DNA from: Mactromeris polynyma
Taxonomy: Eukaryota > Mollusca > Bivalvia > Venerida > Mactridae
DNA: 64,000 nucleotides
Assembly: GCA_032209605.1 (NCBI GenBank)
Contig: JASFXZ010000097.1
Span: forward strand, 186,001-250,000
Reading direction: 5' to 3'
Part shown: positions 1-12,663 of the stretch, piece by piece
Layout of the letters: each line of letters starts with the position of its first letter
Numbering within the stretch: the first letter of the stretch is position 1
Notes under the pieces: model-generated
The model's input: the letters and a program-made list of their open reading frames with translations, nothing else
Database searches by the model: none
Told to the model about the DNA's origin: nothing
Made by a program: the position numbers and the translations under genes

Positions 1-109
1 GACAGTGACATCAGTTTGATAATATGAGGTCAATCTGTTGTAAGAACAAGAGTGCCAAACTGTCACAAAATACGCCCGTCATAAGTCAGAGCTCAGAGTT
101 AAAACAAGA

Positions 110-1052
110 CAAATTTTAGGAAATTTCTAAAATCAAAGGTTGGTAACTCCTGGGTGACATGAGTGATATGACTGATTATCGAACTTGGCCGAGATATTAT
201 GCCCACAAACGTTTTCACCAAGTAAGGTGAAGATCGGATGAAAACTCTTTGACTTAGAGAGCGGACACGGCTAATTTGGCCAATTTTGGATAATTCAAGG
301 GCCATAATTTCGAAGTACCTTGGGCGGTGTGGCTGGTTATCGAACTTGGCCGAGATATTATGTCCACAAACATTTTCACAAAGTTTGGTAAAGATCGGAT
401 GAATACTCTTTGACTTAGAGAGCGGACACGGCTAATTTGGCCAATTTTGGATAATTCAAGGGCCATAATTCAGAAGTGCCTGAGGCGATGTGGCTGGTTA
501 TCGAACTTGGTCGAGATATTATGCCCACAAACATTTTTACCAAGTTAGGTGAAGATCGGATGAAAACTCTTTGACTTAGAGAGCGGACACGACTAATTTG
601 GCCAATTTTGGATAATTCAAGGGCCATAATTCAGAAGTGCCTGAGGCGATGTGGCTGGTTATCGAACTTGGCCAAGATATTATGCCGTAAACATTTTTTA
701 CAAAGTTTGGTAAAATGCATGAAAACTCTTTGACTTAAAGAGCGGACACGGTTAATTTGACAAATTTTGGATAATTCAAGGGCCATAATTCAGAAGTGCC
801 TGGGGCAATGTGGCTGGTTATCGAACTTGGTCGAGATATTATGCCCCAAACATTTTCACCAAGTTAGGTGAAGATCGGATGAAAACTATTTGACTTAGAG
901 AGCGGACACGGTTAATTTGACGAATTTTGGATAATTCAAGGGCCATAATTCAGAAGTGCCTGAGGCGATGTGGCTGGTTATCGAACTTGACCGAGATATT
1001 ATGCCCACAAACATTTTCACCAAGTTAGGTGAAGATCGGATGAAAACTCTTT
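110..1052. repeat. 161-bp tandem repeat, about six units
   Basis: The phrase 'ggctggttatcgaacttgg' recurs at 331, 492, 653, 812 and 972, and a variant occurs near 171, giving spacings of 159-161 bases. The first unit is degraded and the last breaks off near 1053 in unrelated sequence. Units contain 'agggccataattcagaag', a motif style common in bivalve dispersed repeats. On the minus strand each unit carries an open stretch of about 70 codons, but it closes in every unit and follows from the unit sequence, so I do not call it coding. Such arrays often form the core of non-autonomous mollusc elements; no element ends were found here. Confidence 0.9.
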
Positions 1053-2490
1053 GGCGGAAACCATGTGGACGCCGCCAACATGTCAGTTAAATGTAAAGTT
1101 ATAAAAAGCAAACCATATCTAAGATTGAAATTGTTCAAGCAATAGTTTCCCACCCCCTAACCATACATACCCATGTAAGTCATAATTATCCTGTTTCTAT
1201 TAAACACAACATATTTCAAACATACATGTAATCTGATGAGTAATCAATTTTCACAAATATAGCTATGTTTTTAAAACATGTAAACCCCAGTCTTGCACTG
1301 ATAGAGCAAAGAAACACTGTTCATTATGTAATCATAAAGCTTTTGTGTTATATGGATTTACCAGCAAAGAGCTTTAACAACTCTTCCAGGTACATTGAGT
1401 ATGTACCCATTTCCTGATAACCTTGCATGTAATTATAAAGTTTAACTCTATAATTGTTCCAATATTGTATGACTACATTAGCCAATGAGAGCTTTATCAG
1501 TGTGTCAGTGTCAATATTTTCAAAAGCTTTTCACCTGTACTGTTTGTCTGATCGTCAGTGATCACATGGCTTGAAGTTTAATGGTGTACATTTTTGTGTT
1601 GTTCTGATTAAAGAATTTGGGGAGCAAGTTTTTTACTTGATGACTTCCCCATACATAGAATCAAAACTCAGTTTGCACTTACATAAATGATTTATAAAGC
1701 AATCATCTCCCATAAAACAGCACTATTTCACATCTTGAAAAAAAGCTCTGCTACCAAGTGATATTAAGTTATGCAATGAAAACACTATTTTCAAACTTAA
1801 CACAAAAATATGGTTAAAAGAAAGCTGGAAAGTAATTACAGATTACATTTACATCCCAAACAATTTCCAGCATAAAATAATTTTGAATAAAAAAATAAGC
1901 TTATAGTCTGGAAAGCTTTTATACAATGGTAAAATTCTATGTTCATGTTCCTTACATATATATTTTTAACACAGTTTTTTGAGTTGTAGTAACTTAGCTT
2001 CATGTTTTCATCTTTCAAGAAAAAAAACTCATTTTTGTATGTTTTTACAAAAATCTGTTTATAACTTTTCTATCTTTTTAAACCTTTTATTTCTAAACCC
2101 TTCATATTCTTATACTCTTTGCCTATCAGGCACTCCTCTATTGAGTCTCATGTAAAGATTTGCCTCTCCCCCAGCCGAAGTTATACATTCAGTTGATAAC
2201 AAATCAGCTAATTTTGTGACTGTAAAGAACAATGCAAGGAGCTTGTGTTGTTTCTTCTTTCATATTAAAGATTATTTTGAGGAACACACATTTACCATAC
2301 ATTGACTGAATGTGGAAGCATTTCAGAGTGATAGGTTTGTTATTAAAAATGATATCAACAAAAACTCAGCTCTCGTAACAAATGATTATTATTTAGACTA
2401 ATTTTGAACCCAACGATAGCTACAAACCGAGATCAATGAGATCAAAAATGGTTGTAGTTTATATTAATTTGTAATGTAGCCAATCTATAG
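1053..2490. other. AT-rich non-coding stretch
   Basis: No recognisable coding frame, RNA gene or repeat family was seen. Short open frames such as the one on the minus strand at 1836-2018 are lysine/asparagine/tyrosine-rich products of AT-rich sequence. Probably intron or intergenic. Confidence 0.6.
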
Positions 2491-2696
2491 AGGTTGTCCT
2501 GAAAAGGACAGTTGGTCGACAATGAAGTTGTGTCCTTAAAAGGACAGTTTTGTGACAATTGAGTAGTGTCCTTAAAAGGACAGTTTTGTGACAATTGAGT
2601 GGTGTCCTTAAAGGACAGTTTTTTTGTCAATCGAGAAGTTGTCCTTAAAAGGACAGTTTTTGTCCTGAGAAGGAGAGTTTTGTGACATTCTATAGA
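2491..2696. repeat. 36-bp hairpin minisatellite (GTCCTTAAAAGGAC)
   Basis: Four to six units of about 36 bases are each built around GTCCTTAAAAGGAC, in which GTCCTT and AAGGAC pair around two bases. The spacer reads 'agttttgtgacaattgag' or 'agtttttttgtcaatcgag'. The same motif is embedded in the 396-bp repeat that follows, so this block is probably the source or an edge of that array. Confidence 0.85.
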
Positions 2697-4738
2697 GGTG
2701 TAAATTTATTTTACACAAAGGCCAAAATTTGAAAGTCCCCAGTCAAGAACAAGACGCTGCCTATTCAAATAGAAAGAACAAATACTATAAAGGACTCACC
2801 TATCCAAACAGAGAAATTAGGTTTGAATAGATGTTCAGCCACATTACAGCATTGCCTCCCATCCTGACAGGCAGCTCAAAATAAATTGATCTCATTGTCA
2901 ATGTACATTGTGTATTCAATCTGATTTCAGCTCCCATTTAATAAACAACAGTCTAAGTAAACACCATTTGGACAGTTTTTTTGTCAATCGAGAAGTTGTC
3001 CTAAAAAGGACAGCTTTTTGTCAATCGAGAAGTTGTCCTTAAAAGGACAGTTTTTGTCCTGAGAAGGACAGTTTTGTGACATTCTATAGAGAGGTGTAAA
3101 TTTATTTTACACAAAGGCCAAAATTTGAAAGTCCCCAGTCAAGAACAAGACGCTGCCTATTCAAATAGAAAGAACAAATACTATAAAGGACTCACCTATC
3201 CAAACAGAGAAATTAGGTTCGAATAGATGTTCAGCCACATTACAGCATTGCCTCCCATCCTGACAGGCAGCTCAAAATAAATTGATCTCATTGTCAATGT
3301 ACATTGTGTATTCAATCTGATTTCATCTCCCATTTAATAAACAACAGTCTAAGTAAACACCATTTGGACAGTTTTTTTGTCAATCGAGAAGTTGTCCTAA
3401 AAAGGACAGCTTTTTGTCAATCGAGAAGTTGTCCTTAAAAGGACAGTTTTTGTCCTGAGAAGGACAGTTTTGTGACATTCTATAGAGAGGTGTAAATTTA
3501 TTTTACACAAAGGCCAAAATTTGAAAGTCCCCAGTCAAGAACAAGACGCTGCCTATTCAAATAGAAATAACAAATACTATAAAGGACTCACCTATCCAAA
3601 CAGAGAAATTAGGTTCGAATAGATGTTCAGCCACATTACAGCATTGCCTCCCATCCTGACAGGCAGCTCAAAATAAATTGATCTCATTGTCAATGTACAT
3701 TGTGTATTCAATCTGATTTCAGCTCCCATTTAATAAACAACAGTCTAAGTAAACACCATTTGGACAGTTTTTTTGTCAATCGAGAAGTTGTCCTAAAAAG
3801 GACAGCTTTTTGTCAATCGAGAAGTTGTCCTTAAAAGGACAGTTTTTGTCCTGAGAAGGACAGTTTTGTGACATTCTATAGAGAGGTGTAAATTTATTTT
3901 ACACAAAGGCCAAAATTTGAAAGTCCCCAGTCAAGAACAAGACGCTGCCTATTCAAATAGAAATAACAAATACTATAAAGGACTCACCTATCCAAACAGA
4001 GAAATTAGGTTCGAATAGATGTTCAGCCACATTACAGCATTGCCTCCCATCCTGACAGGCAGCTCAAAATAAATTGATCTCATTGTCAATGTACATTGTG
4101 TATTCAATCTGATTTCAGCTCCCATTTAATAAACAACAGTCTAAGTAAACACCATTTGGACAGTTTTTTTGTCAATCGAGAAGTTGTCCTAAAAAGGACA
4201 GTTTTTTTGTCAATTGAGAAGTTGTCCTAAAGGACAGTTTTTTTGTCAATCGAGAAGTTGTCCTAAAAAGGACAATTTTTTTGTCAATCGAGAAGTTGTC
4301 CTAAAAAGGACAGTTTTTTTGTCAATCGAGAAGTTGTCCTAAAAAGGACAGTTTTTTTTGTCACTGAGATGTTGTCCTAAAAAGGACAGTTTTTGTCCTG
4401 AGATGTTGTCCTAAACAGGACAGTTTTTGTCCTGAGAAGGACAGTTTTGTGACATTCTATAGAGAGGTGTAAATTTATTTTACACAAAGGCCAAAATTTG
4501 AAAGTCCCCAGTCAAGAACAAGACGCTGCCTATTCGAATAGAAAGAACAAATACTATTAAGGACTCACCTATCCAAACAGAGAAATTAGGTTCGAATAGA
4601 TGTTCAGCCACATTACAGCATTGCCTCACATCCTGACAGGCAGCTCAAAATAAATTGATCTCATTGTCAATGTACATTGTGTATTCAATCTCATTTCAGC
4701 TCCCATTTAATAAACAACAGTCTAAGTAAACACCATTT
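2697..4738. repeat. 396-bp tandem repeat with internal minisatellite, five units
   Basis: The segment 'taaatttattttacacaaa' occurs at 2701, 3097, 3493, 3889 and 4470, so the first spacings are exactly 396 bases. The last spacing is 581 because the internal 36-bp hairpin minisatellite expanded from about three to about eight units (4158-4445). Units differ by only a few substitutions, which implies recent amplification. The array stops at about 4739 where 'caccatttgg' becomes 'caccatttgt' and unrelated sequence begins. No coding frame is present. Confidence 0.93.
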
Positions 4739-6204
4739 GTACAATTGCAGAGTTGTTTGTCATTATCATCTATAATGTGGCAATCACAATGAAACCTGAC
4801 ACAATCCACCTAATGCATAGTAAATAATCAGGAGTATGACAAATCTCTGATACACCTTAAATATCTTGGTGATCTAATCCTACATCAACTTTTGCTTTAA
4901 CATTTATACTCCTGAAAAAATTCCTCTCATTTACAAGATTTTAACTATTTATGCAACAACAAGACAACCAAGAATCACCCTTAAACAATCCAAAACCAGC
5001 TGACATATTAACACCAGAATGCCTTTAAATCACTTTCTATTAATAAGGTACATTAAAGTCTGATAGTACCATATGTATTACTTTTCTTTGTAAAAGGTGA
5101 GATCTCAAATCAACATTACCAATCTTTACAAAGCATTGTGTATATATAATTAATTACTAATTTTCTAGAAGTCATATACTTCATGACAATTTATCCAATA
5201 AAAAAATATGAGGAAAATTACAGGATCTTAAAATGCACTGGTATTTAAAGAAATAAAGTAAAATTAGCCATTAACATTTCCCAGACTATTGCAATACATC
5301 AAATAATTTGGTCTTCAACAAGTGTTATAACTGAGAATGTCAAGTATTAAAACACCTATTAAATATCTTTGTAAAAAGATCTCAAAGTAAAAATGTTTCA
5401 TAAATTATATAAGCAATTATGTATTTTTAATCATTATAAGTTTGTTGATTGAATTGTACATGTAAAGTCAATGAATATCACTGTGCATTTTTACCAAGAT
5501 GTAACTATGTACTGCTTTAGACATTAGAGATTTATTCATCAAACAGTGGTTGCTTTAATTATGTAAGAGTTGAGTTGTTCATCTAAGTATACCCTTATGT
5601 TCTTGTATTGATAAGTGACAAATGGCTCATAAGCCACTGATCTAAGAAAACATAAATCAGAAATATGTTGACAACCTGCTCATAAATGTATTAAACCTGA
5701 GATTGTATTCAGTATGCCAGTATTCCATTTTCTCAGAATTGTATCATGATTGTATGAAGGGATTTTGCCATGTGATAACCAATGTCTGATTTTGCATTAA
5801 TTAGTTCTGTTCTGTTCTGTTAAAGCTTATACTTTCTAACTAATGGACAAGTGCTTGCTCTATTAGAACAATTAGTATGCAAAAGAATTATACTTTGTGA
5901 TTTACCCTGTTGACTATCTAACCATCCCAAGAAAGATTCATTATTCATTTGTAACATTTTTATAATGGATTGAATTCCTTCACTAATGGAGTGCTTATAT
6001 TTATTTACATTTTCTGAATGTATTCTTAAACAATAATGCCAAGCAAGAAAAGTAACCCTATGCCTTACAATGTTTTAAAATTGGACACTCAATAATAGGC
6101 TACTGCCTTTTACAGTTACATGATATGTGAATATAAGCATTTCAACCTTTATACAGACATGAACAGCATTTAATGAGATTTACTTACGGGGAACATAATT
6201 ATGG
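4739..6204. other. AT-rich non-coding stretch
   Basis: No gene, RNA or repeat family is recognised. A short 'ttctgttctgttctgtt' run lies near 5808. Confidence 0.6.
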
Positions 6205-8000
6205 TTTTCTAAACTGGACGCCAATGCGGCATATTAGCAGGTGGGCATTAAACCAGAGGATAGGAAAAAGACAGCATTCATCACCAGGTACGGTCTATTT
6301 GAACATGTACTGATGGGGTTTGGTCTAACAAATGCACCAGCCACTTACTCGCGTGGTCAACCTGGTTCTCCGAGGACTGACCTGGAAGACCGTCTTGGCA
6401 TTTCTGGATGATATCCTGGTGATGGGCAAGACCTTTAGAGAACACCTGGAAAACTTAGAAGAGGCATTTAAGGGCTTCAGGGAACATGGATTGAAGCTGA
6501 AACCCCAGAAATGCTGATTTTTCCAGACTGAGGTGGAATTCTTGGAAAGAATGGTCAATGGGGAATAGTTGTCCGTGACTGAGAAAAATATACAATCAGT
6601 TACCAACTGGGCAGTCCCGAACTGTCCTATGTTTTGTAAATGATCACAGGGCCTTCATTAAAGATTTCGCTAAACTAGCGCAACCTCTCTGTATGCCATC
6701 ACAGGGAAACAGAAGTTTATATGGGAGGAGGAACAACAAACAGCATTTGAAAAGTTGTGGAGGTCCGTGGTGGAACCTCAGGTGTTAGTAATCCCAAATC
6801 CCTCAGACCCTTTCATACTGGATGTTGATGCCTCTAACTGGGCCATTGGAGGCATCCTTAGTCAAGTCCACAATGGCAGGGAGAGAGTGGTCGCTTATGG
6901 CAGCTTTGCCCTCACTCCGGAACAAAAAAGATATTGTCTACTTGTAAAGAGCTGCTGAGCATTTAAAGGTTTAAAAGGCAATTCAGGTATTACTTATTGG
7001 GGAAAGTGTTTACGGTGTAAGGACCGATCACTAAAGTCTGACCTGGTTGTTGAGGTTCAGGGACCGCCAAGGACAGCTTGCCCTGTGGATGGAAGAACTA
7101 GCACAATACCACATGGTTGTTAAGAACCGACTAGGATACAAGCATGGGAGCACTGACGCCTTATCAAGACTACTGGTCAGATTAACCCATTGTTCCTCGT
7201 ACTTGACAGGGATACAGCCAAAGGGTTTCCCATGTGGAGGATGCAATTATTGCTGTCGGGCTCATGCACAGTGGAGAAGTTTCATTGAGGAGGCAGACAA
7301 TGCAGTGAACTATGCTAATAGTGGAAGTTTGCAGTTAATGACAGTGCCAAGCGATAACACAACAGTGGGAGCAGTTTGTTCCCAAGAGTCCAGTGAAGGC
7401 TACAACCAAGGGGATATAATGGCTGCACAAGATTCACTTACTATACAGCTTGAGCAAAACGTCCAAAACAAGGAAGGGTTTTGTCACACCCATAGACAAG
7501 AGGTGTCGATGGATATATCCATAAACAAATTGTTGGTGATGGTCAATGGCAGTGTGAGACTACCGGAAGTAACATCCCCCAGAAACCCATGTAGCTGGGG
7601 TTTTACAGCCCAAGAGCTCAACCAGTCCCAAGCGAAGGATTATTATTATTATGTTGTTTTATGGCGCATCGACAGCTTTGGTCATTTAGCGCGCAAGAAA
7701 TGTTAAAAATATGTGAAACTAAAAAAGGTTATGTGATATTCTTGTAAATATGTTAAACTTGTGCAAATATAGCGTGTAAAAAGGATCATTATGTAAGAAT
7801 ATATTTCCCAAGCGAAGGATGTCAACTTGCAAGATTTCACCCATTTCTGCACAACCAATGCGAACCGGAGGAAGGGGCCCTGTTCTTGTCAAGTCCAGAG
7901 GCAAAATACTACTGGATAAACAAAGAGATGTTCAAACTAATGGATGGGGTAATCTTCAAGAGAAAACTGTCACCGCAAACATACTTACTACATCTCTGCC
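6205..8000 (+). pseudogene. Ty3/gypsy retrotransposon pol relic (RT, RNase H, zinc-binding start of integrase)
   Basis: Read across three frames, this is the middle of a Ty3/gypsy polyprotein. From about 6205 the reverse-transcriptase palm is visible, including a start like FSKLDAN, a '[11 protein letters not shown]' block and the catalytic FLDD at about 6401-6412. A Lys/Gln-rich end (LKLKPQKC) follows at 6517. RNase H begins near 6800 with ILDVDASNWAIGG and runs to DALSR near 7180. A Cys-rich CGGCNYC segment with RAHAQW follows at about 7230-7275, then a stretch matching the region before the integrase HHCC domain (YYWINKEMF, 7905-7935). In-frame stops (6235, 6515, 6955) and several frameshifts make it dead. 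The gag, protease, early RT, most of integrase and both LTRs are missing. It is strand-consistent throughout. Family assignment is firm; subfamily is not determinable. Confidence 0.93.
7641..7805. mobile_element. 165-bp insertion with 15-bp target-site duplication inside the gypsy relic
   Basis: The 15-mer TCCCAAGCGAAGGAT occurs at 7626-7640 and again at 7806-7820, bracketing sequence that does not belong to pol. The inserted DNA starts with a TAT/ATT run and contains 'tggcgcatcgacagctttgg' and 'tcatttagcgcgcaag', the style of a recurrent short element. Flanking pol reads on from the second 15-mer. A 15-bp duplication and an A/T-rich simple end suggest reverse-transcribed integration (SINE-like), but no RNA polymerase III promoter is evident. 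Confidence 0.8.
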
Positions 8001-8129
8001 CAATTTATATAAAATGTCAGATTAGGTTTCCGATAAATAGTCTTCTAAATAGTTGTTATCACTGTGTTTTATATTTCCCGATTTCTTAATACCATTATAC
8101 AAAATTATTATAAATCATACAATCCAAAA

Positions 8130-8800
8130 ATTATAGTTTCCAATATATACATATGGGGAACATGACAGAATTTAATAATGTATGAGTCTTGTAAGAGGAC
8201 AACTAGACAATGCTTCACACCAAGCTCTAGACCTTGTGGTTTGGGACAAGAAGATTTTCAAAGTTTACTTTTAAAATCTATTTTTAGCTCCTGTGACCTA
8301 CTTATGCAACATACCAGAACCATTCATATAACTTCAAAGGAGGACCACCTAAGGATCATTCCTGTGAAGTTTGGTCAAAATCCATAGAGGGGTTTAGGAG
8401 GAGATGATGTTTATAGTTTCCACTATATACATATAGGGAACAATCCCCGCCCCCTGGCAGCCATGTTTTTTGACGGAACTTAATAATTTATGCAATCTTG
8501 TAAGAGGACCACTAGACAATGCTACACACCAAATATCAAAGCTCTAGACCTTAGGGTTTTGGACAAGAACAATTTCAAATTTTACACTTTTTTTGCTCCT
8601 GTGACCTAATTATGCAGCGGACCGAAATGACTTATGCAACTTTGAAAGAGGCCTAACCAAGGATCATTCCTGTAAAATTTGGACAAAATCCATTTAGTGG
8701 TACATGTATAGGTAGAGTTGTTGTTTCAAGAAAATGTTGATGCACGACGCACGATTCACAATGCATGACAACGGACATCCAAGGATCCAAAAAGCTCACC
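8130..8800. repeat. Dispersed mollusc-type repeat, two diverged tandem copies
   Basis: Two related copies begin with 'gtttccaatatatacatat' (about 8136) and 'gtttccactatatacatat' (about 8415). Both contain 'gtaagaggac.actagacaatgct' and 'aaggatcattcctgt', and the second ends in degenerate 'gcacgacgcacg' sequence and 'aaaagctcacc'. A relative of the same family is at 56740-57060 in this window. The open frames seen here are accidental. Confidence 0.8.
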
Positions 8801-10835
8801 ATAAATAGTACAATTTGATAAGTACATACAACAAGCAAGTATAACATAGACTAATTAAGACACAAAAAATCTGATAAACACAAAATTTTAAGCAAATTGT
8901 CATACAATTTTGAATATAAGATGATGTCCCAGTTTCCCGAAATAATACATTATGTGATAATTTGTGTGCAAACAAATCACTACATCTATAACAAGCAAGC
9001 AAACCCTCAATCCAACTTTCAGCAGCCCATGCCTACAGTCCTTACAGCACTTTGATTATATATCAGCATTTCAGGACCACTGCCCTTATCTTTAAAATGA
9101 GTTCATATGCAGATATCATAATACCTGTAGTAATGAACCATGCATGAATAAAAAAAGAAGATCTCTGTTACAATGACCCAAAACAAGTTTTAATATCAAA
9201 CTTCAATACCTTTTCTAATCATGTGCATACAACATACATCAACCAAGCTCCCCACAGTGGTTATCTCTCTTATCAGTTAAATAACAACCAGTGTCATGAC
9301 CAGGACATTCTTCCTGATACGGAAAGACTCTTCTATTTATGGACTCATATCAAACAACACACTGAATGACCATTCCCTGCCTTCCAATTAATCTGTGTTA
9401 AGGGACCACTTTGTAGTAAAAAGATTAATATTATCATAATCCAAAATGATTCTTTCTTATCAAGTAAAATTCATTCATATGTGCATGCAACATATAGACA
9501 GATCTGTAGTAAGACAAGACATTTAACAGTCTGTACCGAATATACTTGCTGTCGCACAGTTATGTATGTCATTACGATCATCACAATCTCATTTTGGAAA
9601 CATTTTTCTCAATACTTTATACATCCACACCAGCTATGACAACAAAAGTCAAGCAATACCACCAGGGCCTTCAGAGAGGGATGAATGACCCAACAGGATG
9701 GATAATAGGACTATGAACCAGAATGTTTTACGGACAACGAGTAAGACAACTACTGCATCATGGTCACTTGTCGGTGGGAAGACATGTAAGAGTATTAAGT
9801 ATTGTGAGTATATACATAATAAACTGTAACTAAACTGTACCAGGTATAAATAAACTGGCAATATAACAGCATTATCTTCGGTTTATACATTATTTCAAAT
9901 TATTAATCACCTATATCACCTATCAGGGGTGTAGCTGGGCCATTTTTCAGACTTTCTATGGAGGGGTCCACTTTTGGTCATAATTGTTTTTTCAATTTTT
10001 AACTTTAATATCGCTGGCAATGCCCCTGCTTATCTCAACTAATATTCTTTTGTAGCTAATATCATGTAGAGCACAGGACAGTATTTCAAACAAGCCATAA
10101 AAACTAGCTCAGGTGAGTCAAAATAATTTAAGTATCTAACTCTGCTAACTGAAAAATATGGAAAATTCTAACCATATTCACACAATTGACATAATCTGAA
10201 TGACATGTTGACTTGTAACCTTTACTGCAACAGACTTTGGTCAATGCACTATGTCAGACAGTCCGCCTACAGAAATGGTCTTTACTCAATATACGGAATC
10301 ACAAAACTACATGCATAAGCCTATACTTGCTGATTAGGAAACCAATCCCAATATAAATATTTCATTATATAGCATATCTTATATAATTCCATTGAAAAAT
10401 AACTCTTCTATTCATGTATGTTTCTACAGTTTGATGGAAGAAAGCAAGACAGAAAAAGACCTATTCTCACCAAATATAATTCTCTCACAAAATTTCTGAC
10501 ATTTCTAAAATTCATCCAATCAGACTGAGGCTGTTTTGTCAAAGCATAGTGCAAATGTCTATTACTTGAAACACTTTCATTTTAATGCACTGGTATATAC
10601 ACAAAAGTTGAAATGAATTAAAGCACCTTGATATTGCTTTCTGTAAGTTACACTGTCTTCCATGCATTACCTACCACAGAAACCAGTCAATGCAACAACA
10701 AAACCACATCTATAAACTGACCAATTAATGGGACTAAATCACCTTCCCCGGACCATTCAACATGTTACTCAACCAACATCTCTCTTACACCACAAACACC
10801 AACCAAGGATACTAAAACTATCACTGAAAGTGAGT
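8801..10835. other. Non-coding stretch
   Basis: No coding frame or RNA gene recognised. Near 9925 'caggggtgtagctgggccat' weakly resembles the end of the MITE at 12418, but no matching second end was found. Otherwise intron-like AT-rich sequence. Confidence 0.5.
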
Positions 10836-11095
10836 AATACCCCAGCAGACTGGAAGTGAGTAATACCCCAGCAGTACCACTTTGTCAGAAATAAGAGCTG
10901 TATATCAAGCTTATATACAGTCCTTGATGATTATGTGACACACTACAACTCATCATGGAGATTGTCCATGTGAAGTTTCATGAAAATCCTCCAAAAGCTG
11001 TAGATGTAGTTCGCTCCACAAGTTTTTGTTAACAGACCAACCGACCAACCAACAGAGTGACTCCTGTATACAAACTTTGTTTGCCAGGGGTATAA
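10836..11095. repeat. Dispersed repeat with a 2 x 27-bp duplication
   Basis: The motif 'agtgagtaataccccagcag' is repeated at about 10829 and 10855. It is followed by 'catgtgaagtttcatgaaaa' and a degenerate 'agaccaaccgaccaaccaac' run, the typical tail of common bivalve dispersed repeats, ending in 'tttgccaggggtata'. Confidence 0.65.
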
Positions 11096-11547
11096 TGAAT
11101 GAAATGATGATAAATGAAAACTTCAAATGATGATAAAATAAATAAATGAATAAACAATATTGTAGTAGAGAATACAACTTACATTTTTATTGCTATTATA
11201 CTCCAGTCAATCACTCTTTCCACTTCTAGATGATGATGATGATTTTGATGTTTTTTGTTAACTAATGATATTAACAGGTACAAACAATTATGCAGACAAA
11301 TTTTAGAAAAATGAAGTGAATAGAGTCACTTATCTGTGTGATTCTGTTCTATTCTGTAATGTCTTTTCCATGTTCTGATGACTTCTACCATAATTACAGC
11401 TCCAATGGTGCAAGATTACTTCCATGGTACTGGATTCAATCACTGTCATCTATAAGGCAAGAAATTAACATCAATTTAACAGATTCTAGAATAAAAACAA
11501 ACATACAAGTAGATGATATAAAACAGTCAACTCTAGTTATAATATTA
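11096..11547. other. Non-coding stretch with ATG-triplet simple sequence
   Basis: A short 'gatgatgatgat' run lies at 11230. No gene recognised. Confidence 0.5.
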
Positions 11548-11607
11548 GTTATACAGGTTGTTGACAGGTTATAATCCCCCATAAACCCTGTCAACAACCT
11601 GTATAAC
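11548..11607. repeat. Perfect 21-bp inverted repeat with 18-base loop
   Basis: The 21 bases at 11548-11568 (starting GTTATACAGG, ending GTTGACAGG) are exactly the reverse complement of 11587-11607. The 18-base spacer also contains partial complementarity (GGTTAT / ATAAACC), so the stem can extend. It may be a fold-back element remnant or a structured transcript; neither is shown. Confidence 0.9.
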
Positions 11608-12412
11608 GAATTTATAATACTGCAAATCCATGTTTTCATACAAATTTAGTTAAACAAGCAATGTTGCGATGCCTAGCTCTCTAGATCTAATATTTAGATA
11701 CTGTATGTGTATTTTTGCTGTTTTTGATTCAAAAAATTGTTTAGAGTGTTTTAGTTATGTATAATATAAGTAATTAAAACGTTTTCCTTTTAAAAGCTGG
11801 AATTACTTGCTGCAGATCAAATTTCTTTTATTTCACTCGCACATATATTGCCTGTATTGTATACCCCATAAGGTACCTCAATACACATGGTTAAGCGTGC
11901 GCTTGATTCTGAAATTCACATTTCAAGCGTCTGATCACATGGACTTTATCAAGCTGAATTTAGCTCAAACCTTAAACAATCTATCGTTTTGAATATAAAT
12001 ACAAGAACGCATTTAATCTTTGCAATATTTATTGACTCCTGTATGAAGATCAATTGTCAATTTCTAGTTACTTGCGGACATCAAGCAATAAAAGTTTTCA
12101 AGCCAAGCCAAGCCATCAACAAAAATGGCCATGAGGTGCATGAAGGGGAAATTAGTTTGCACGTCATATACCCTGTCAGCGTTGTGTATATAGAATACTA
12201 TATGTGAGCCTTTAATTATTGAAAATACTGGATTTTTATTTGCAGTATTATAATGTATTGAATACGTCATTATATTGAATTTGACCAATGAAGCAATGTG
12301 CATATTTGATCCCACTGCCTGGATTTGTTTTGTTAAACAAATATTCTATTGTAATGAGAGTTAACTGTATATTATCAACGCCAGTGTAGTAGGGCTGCAA
12401 TGATGCAGACCT
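11608..12412. other. Non-coding stretch
   Basis: No coding frame, RNA or repeat recognised between the hairpin and the MITE. The two short frames at 11807-12207 have no recognisable similarity. Confidence 0.5.
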
Positions 12413-12417
12413 GTTGT

Positions 12418-12663
12418 CAGGCGCGTAGCTGAGCCCAAATTGACTTTACGCACTCTGCTAGGGGGGTCCGGGGGCATGTTCTATGGTCTATGGTGTCTTT
12501 TCAAGTATATTTTACAACATAGAATGTGGTACTATTTGACCCCCCTTAACTCCCAGTGTACATTTTTATTGCGTTTTTCGCAATTATTTCATTTTTATTT
12601 TTTCGACCTGTCTAAAATTATTTTACGCACGTGCATACATGCGTAAGCCAAGCTACGCGCCTG
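12418..12663. mobile_element. 246-bp MITE with 13-bp terminal inverted repeats
   Basis: The left end CAGGCGCGTAGCT (12418-12430) is the exact reverse complement of the right end AGCTACGCGCCTG (12651-12663). Further inward similarity is looser (both arms contain TTACGCAC/GTGCGTAA). The element is flanked by GTTGT at 12413-12417 and again at 12664-12668, a likely 5-bp target-site duplication. There is no coding capacity. A 5-bp duplication fits several cut-and-paste superfamilies and does not settle which transposase moves it. Confidence 0.9.

Noticed and set aside
8178..9002. Several 60-70-codon frames
   Set aside because: They fall in dispersed non-coding repeat copies and AT-rich flank.
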